Assembly (NCBI GenBank): GCA_937901895.1
Contig: CALGTD010000171.1
Location: 1-15,332 of the forward strand
Length of the DNA stretch: 15,332 bases
Direction of reading: 5' to 3'
Origin: an uncultured Spartobacteria bacterium
GTDB lineage: Bacteria > Verrucomicrobiota > Verrucomicrobiia > Chthoniobacterales > JAATET01
The notes beneath the pieces are model-generated. The model searched no databases. It worked only from the letters and a program-made list of their open reading frames with translations, and was not told the DNA's origin. Positions 13,679-15,332 of this stretch are shown here, one piece after another. The position numbers and the translations under genes were made by a program. How positions within the stretch are numbered: position 1 is the stretch's first letter; every line of letters starts with the position of its first letter.

Positions 13679-15159
13679 ACTGGAATCTCCACAAGCTCCT
13701 CGCCGCCTCGGACATTCATCCACCGCCGGGTTCGGACCGGATTTCCGTCGAGTCGCTGTGCTACGATTCCCGCCGCGCCACGGCGGGTGCGCTGTTTTTT
13801 GCTCTCCCGGGGGCACAGGCCGACGGCGCGAAGTTTGCGCATGACGCGATCACGCGCGGGGCATGCGCCGTCGTCGCCGAGTCCGCGATTCCGGACAGTC
13901 CGGTTCCCGTGGCAACGGTTGCCAGCGCACGCATCGCGATGGCCGATGCCGCCCGCATCTTCCACGGGAATCCTGGCGAAAACCTGCGCGCTGTTGCCGT
14001 CACCGGAACCAACGGCAAGACGACCACCGCCTTCCTCGTCAAACACCTCCTCGACTCCGCCCACCTTCGCTGCGGACTGCTCGGCACCATCCGCTACGTC
14101 GTTGGAGACGATGTCCTCCCCGCCGCGCGAACGACGCCGGAATCCGCCGATGTCCAGGAGTTGCTCGCGCGGATGGTCGCCGCGGGCAACCGCTCCGTTG
14201 CGATGGAGGTTTCCAGCCACGCGCTCGTGCAGCACAGGGTGCGCGGCATCGAGTGGGACGCCGCGATCTTCACAAACCTCACGCAGGACCACCTCGACTA
14301 CCACAAGACAATGGACGCCTATTTCGATGCGAAGGCGTCCCTCTTCGAAACGATGTATCGGCAAACCGGACGTCGCGGGAAGAGCATCATCAACCTGGAC
14401 GACCGCTACGGAAATTTCCTGCTCGAGCGCCTGCCGAAGGCCGCCAAACCGATCACCTACGGTTTTGGCGCGCGCGCCGACTTCCGCGCGATCGACCCGC
14501 GCTCCGATGTGCACGGCACCCAGTTCAAGCTCGAGGCAAAGGGGCGCCAGTATCTCGTGCGCCTGCCGCTAATCGGCCGCTTCAACGTCTACAACTCCCT
14601 CGCCGCCCTCGCCGCCACGTCGGCGATGGGTCTCGAGCTCCGCGCGATGGTGCAGGCGATTGCCTCGGCACCGCAGGTTCCCGGCCGCCTCGAGCGCGTG
14701 CAGGCGCGCCGCAATTTCTCGGTCTATGTCGATTATGCTCACACGGACGACGCCTTGACCAACGTCCTGAGCACGCTTCGCGACCTCCGGCCCCGGCGGC
14801 TGATCGCAGTCTTTGGCTGCGGCGGCGACCGCGACCGCGCGAAGCGCCCTTTGATGGCCCGCGCCGCCGGGCAGCTCGCCGACCACACGGTCGTCACGTC
14901 GGACAACCCACGCTCGGAGGATCCCGAGCGAATCATCGCCGACATTCTGCCCGGCCTGCGAGGCCGGTCCCACGAAGCCATCACCGATCGCGCCGAGGCG
15001 ATTCACCGCGCGGTCGCGCTCGCTGGTCCCGGGGACATTGTTCTCATCGCCGGAAAGGGACACGAAGCCTATCAGGAGGTGCACGGCGTTCGCACTCCTT
15101 TCGACGACGTCTCGATCGCACGCAACGCAATCGCGGCCAAACCCGTGGAGCAGGAATAG
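13675..15159 (+). CDS. murE: UDP-MurNAc-L-Ala-D-Glu:meso-diaminopimelate ligase MurE
   Basis: Cytoplasmic ATP-dependent Mur ligase (494 aa) that adds the third amino acid of the stem peptide. The N-terminal UDP-binding domain includes CYDSRRATAGALFFAL (about 29-44). The central ATPase domain has the P-loop VTGTNGKTT (about 109-117) and K220 in YFDAKASLF, the lysine carbamylated in this family. The C-terminal domain has D410-N-P-R413 (SDNPRSEDP), the signature for meso-diaminopimelate rather than lysine. DYAHTDDAL (about 353-361) has Asp where E. coli MurE has Pro (YAHTPDAL). GGGAGGAG in the end of ftsI (about 13655-13662) lies some 12 bases before the ATG. The start overlaps the ftsI stop (ATGA), and murF begins 2 bases after the murE stop. 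Confidence 0.97.
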   Translation: MNWNLHKLLAASDIHPPPGSDRISVESLCYDSRRATAGALFFALPGAQADGAKFAHDAITRGACAVVAESAIPDSPVPVATVASARIAMADAARIFHGNPGENLRAVAVTGTNGKTTTAFLVKHLLDSAHLRCGLLGTIRYVVGDDVLPAARTTPESADVQELLARMVAAGNRSVAMEVSSHALVQHRVRGIEWDAAIFTNLTQDHLDYHKTMDAYFDAKASLFETMYRQTGRRGKSIINLDDRYGNFLLERLPKAAKPITYGFGARADFRAIDPRSDVHGTQFKLEAKGRQYLVRLPLIGRFNVYNSLAALAATSAMGLELRAMVQAIASAPQVPGRLERVQARRNFSVYVDYAHTDDALTNVLSTLRDLRPRRLIAVFGCGGDRDRAKRPLMARAAGQLADHTVVTSDNPRSEDPERIIADILPGLRGRSHEAITDRAEAIHRAVALAGPGDIVLIAGKGHEAYQEVHGVRTPFDDVSIARNAIAAKPVEQE

Positions 15160-15161
15160 AC

Positions 15162-15332
15162 ATGGACCCCACCCCGCTCCAAACGATTGCCGAACTCTGC
15201 GGCGGAAGGCTCTCCGGCGATGGAGGAACGCCCATCGCACGCATCTCGAAGGACACGCGCACGATCCGGCCCGGGGGGACGCTCCTGGTCGGGTACTTCG
15301 CGGGGGAGTCGCTCGCGCCGTTCGACCACGTC
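15162..15332 (+). CDS. murF: UDP-MurNAc-tripeptide:D-Ala-D-Ala ligase MurF, N-terminal fragment
   Basis: The first 57 codons of a Mur ligase, cut off by the window end. MDPTPLQTIAELCGGRLSGD followed by ISKDTRTIRPG matches the N-terminal domain of MurF (usual pattern: IA-x-x-x-GG, then DSRTIRPGDLFVAL-x-GE-x-DGH). From about 15273 the match fades: the translation reads GGTLLVGYFAGES instead of something close to GDLFVALRGES. The G6 run (15273-15278) and G5 run (15302-15306) sit exactly there, so base errors near a contig end are possible. The order murE-murF is the standard one. The ATG lies 2 bases after the murE stop. Confidence 0.8.
   Translation, partial: MDPTPLQTIAELCGGRLSGDGGTPIARISKDTRTIRPGGTLLVGYFAGESLAPFDHV

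Noticed and set aside
11729..13816. Long minus-strand open frame opposite ftsL, ftsI and murE
   Set aside because: Same GC-driven artefact; the opposite strand carries the full PBP active-site motifs.
1..15332. Mobile elements, CRISPR arrays, tRNA or rRNA genes, defence systems
   Set aside because: I looked for transposase motifs, regular spacer-repeat structure and cloverleaf-like segments and found none that hold up.

Overview
The window reads as a stretch of a GC-rich (about 60-65%) Gram-negative chromosome, most likely from the phylum Verrucomicrobiota. This rests on the gene families and their mix: a division and cell-wall (dcw) cluster opening with mraZ, an ftsK / RodZ-like / rimO operon, a proline-rich roadblock-like protein, a membrane-anchored PA14-like protein and a secreted protein with an autotransporter-repeat-like tail. 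I could not confirm the phylum by search. MurE carries the DNPR motif, so the peptidoglycan is expected to contain meso-diaminopimelate. I see no mobile element, CRISPR array, tRNA or rRNA. Almost everything is housekeeping.

Layout. (1) 29-649, minus: an unrecognised secreted protein whose distal part is AT-richer than the rest. (2) 878-6240, plus: a tight operon of ftsK, a RodZ-like membrane HTH protein, rimO and a class I methyltransferase, joined by ATGA overlaps or a 7-base gap. (3) 6261-6668, minus: a stand-alone hisI, tail to tail with the operon. (4) 6804-7805, plus: a proline-rich protein with a roadblock/LC7-like C-terminal domain, sharing a CTAG stop palindrome with (5) 7802-8266, minus: an RlpA-type lipoprotein. 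(6) 8464-9609, plus: a membrane-anchored PA14-like protein. (7) 9610-9974: a 365-base non-coding stretch ending in four AGTGG boxes at exact 10-base steps, the expected MraZ operator. (8) 9975 to the end, plus: mraZ, a 52-codon small ORF, rsmH, ftsL, ftsI, murE and the start of murF, mostly joined by ATGA/GTGA overlaps.

How the genes work together. The right half makes and regulates the septal peptidoglycan machinery: MraZ (regulator), RsmH (16S rRNA methylation), FtsL and FtsI (septal synthesis), MurE and MurF (precursor stem peptide). FtsK links division to chromosome segregation, the RodZ-like protein probably links the membrane to cell shape, and RlpA acts on septal peptidoglycan in known cases. 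The window is therefore dominated by envelope growth and division, with RimO, RsmH and HisI as housekeeping neighbours.

No clearly new system is present. The points most worth a second look are the four-box MraZ operator, the small ORF between mraZ and rsmH where the coding signature changes frame, a possible frameshifted tail of the PA14-like gene, and the roadblock-like protein.
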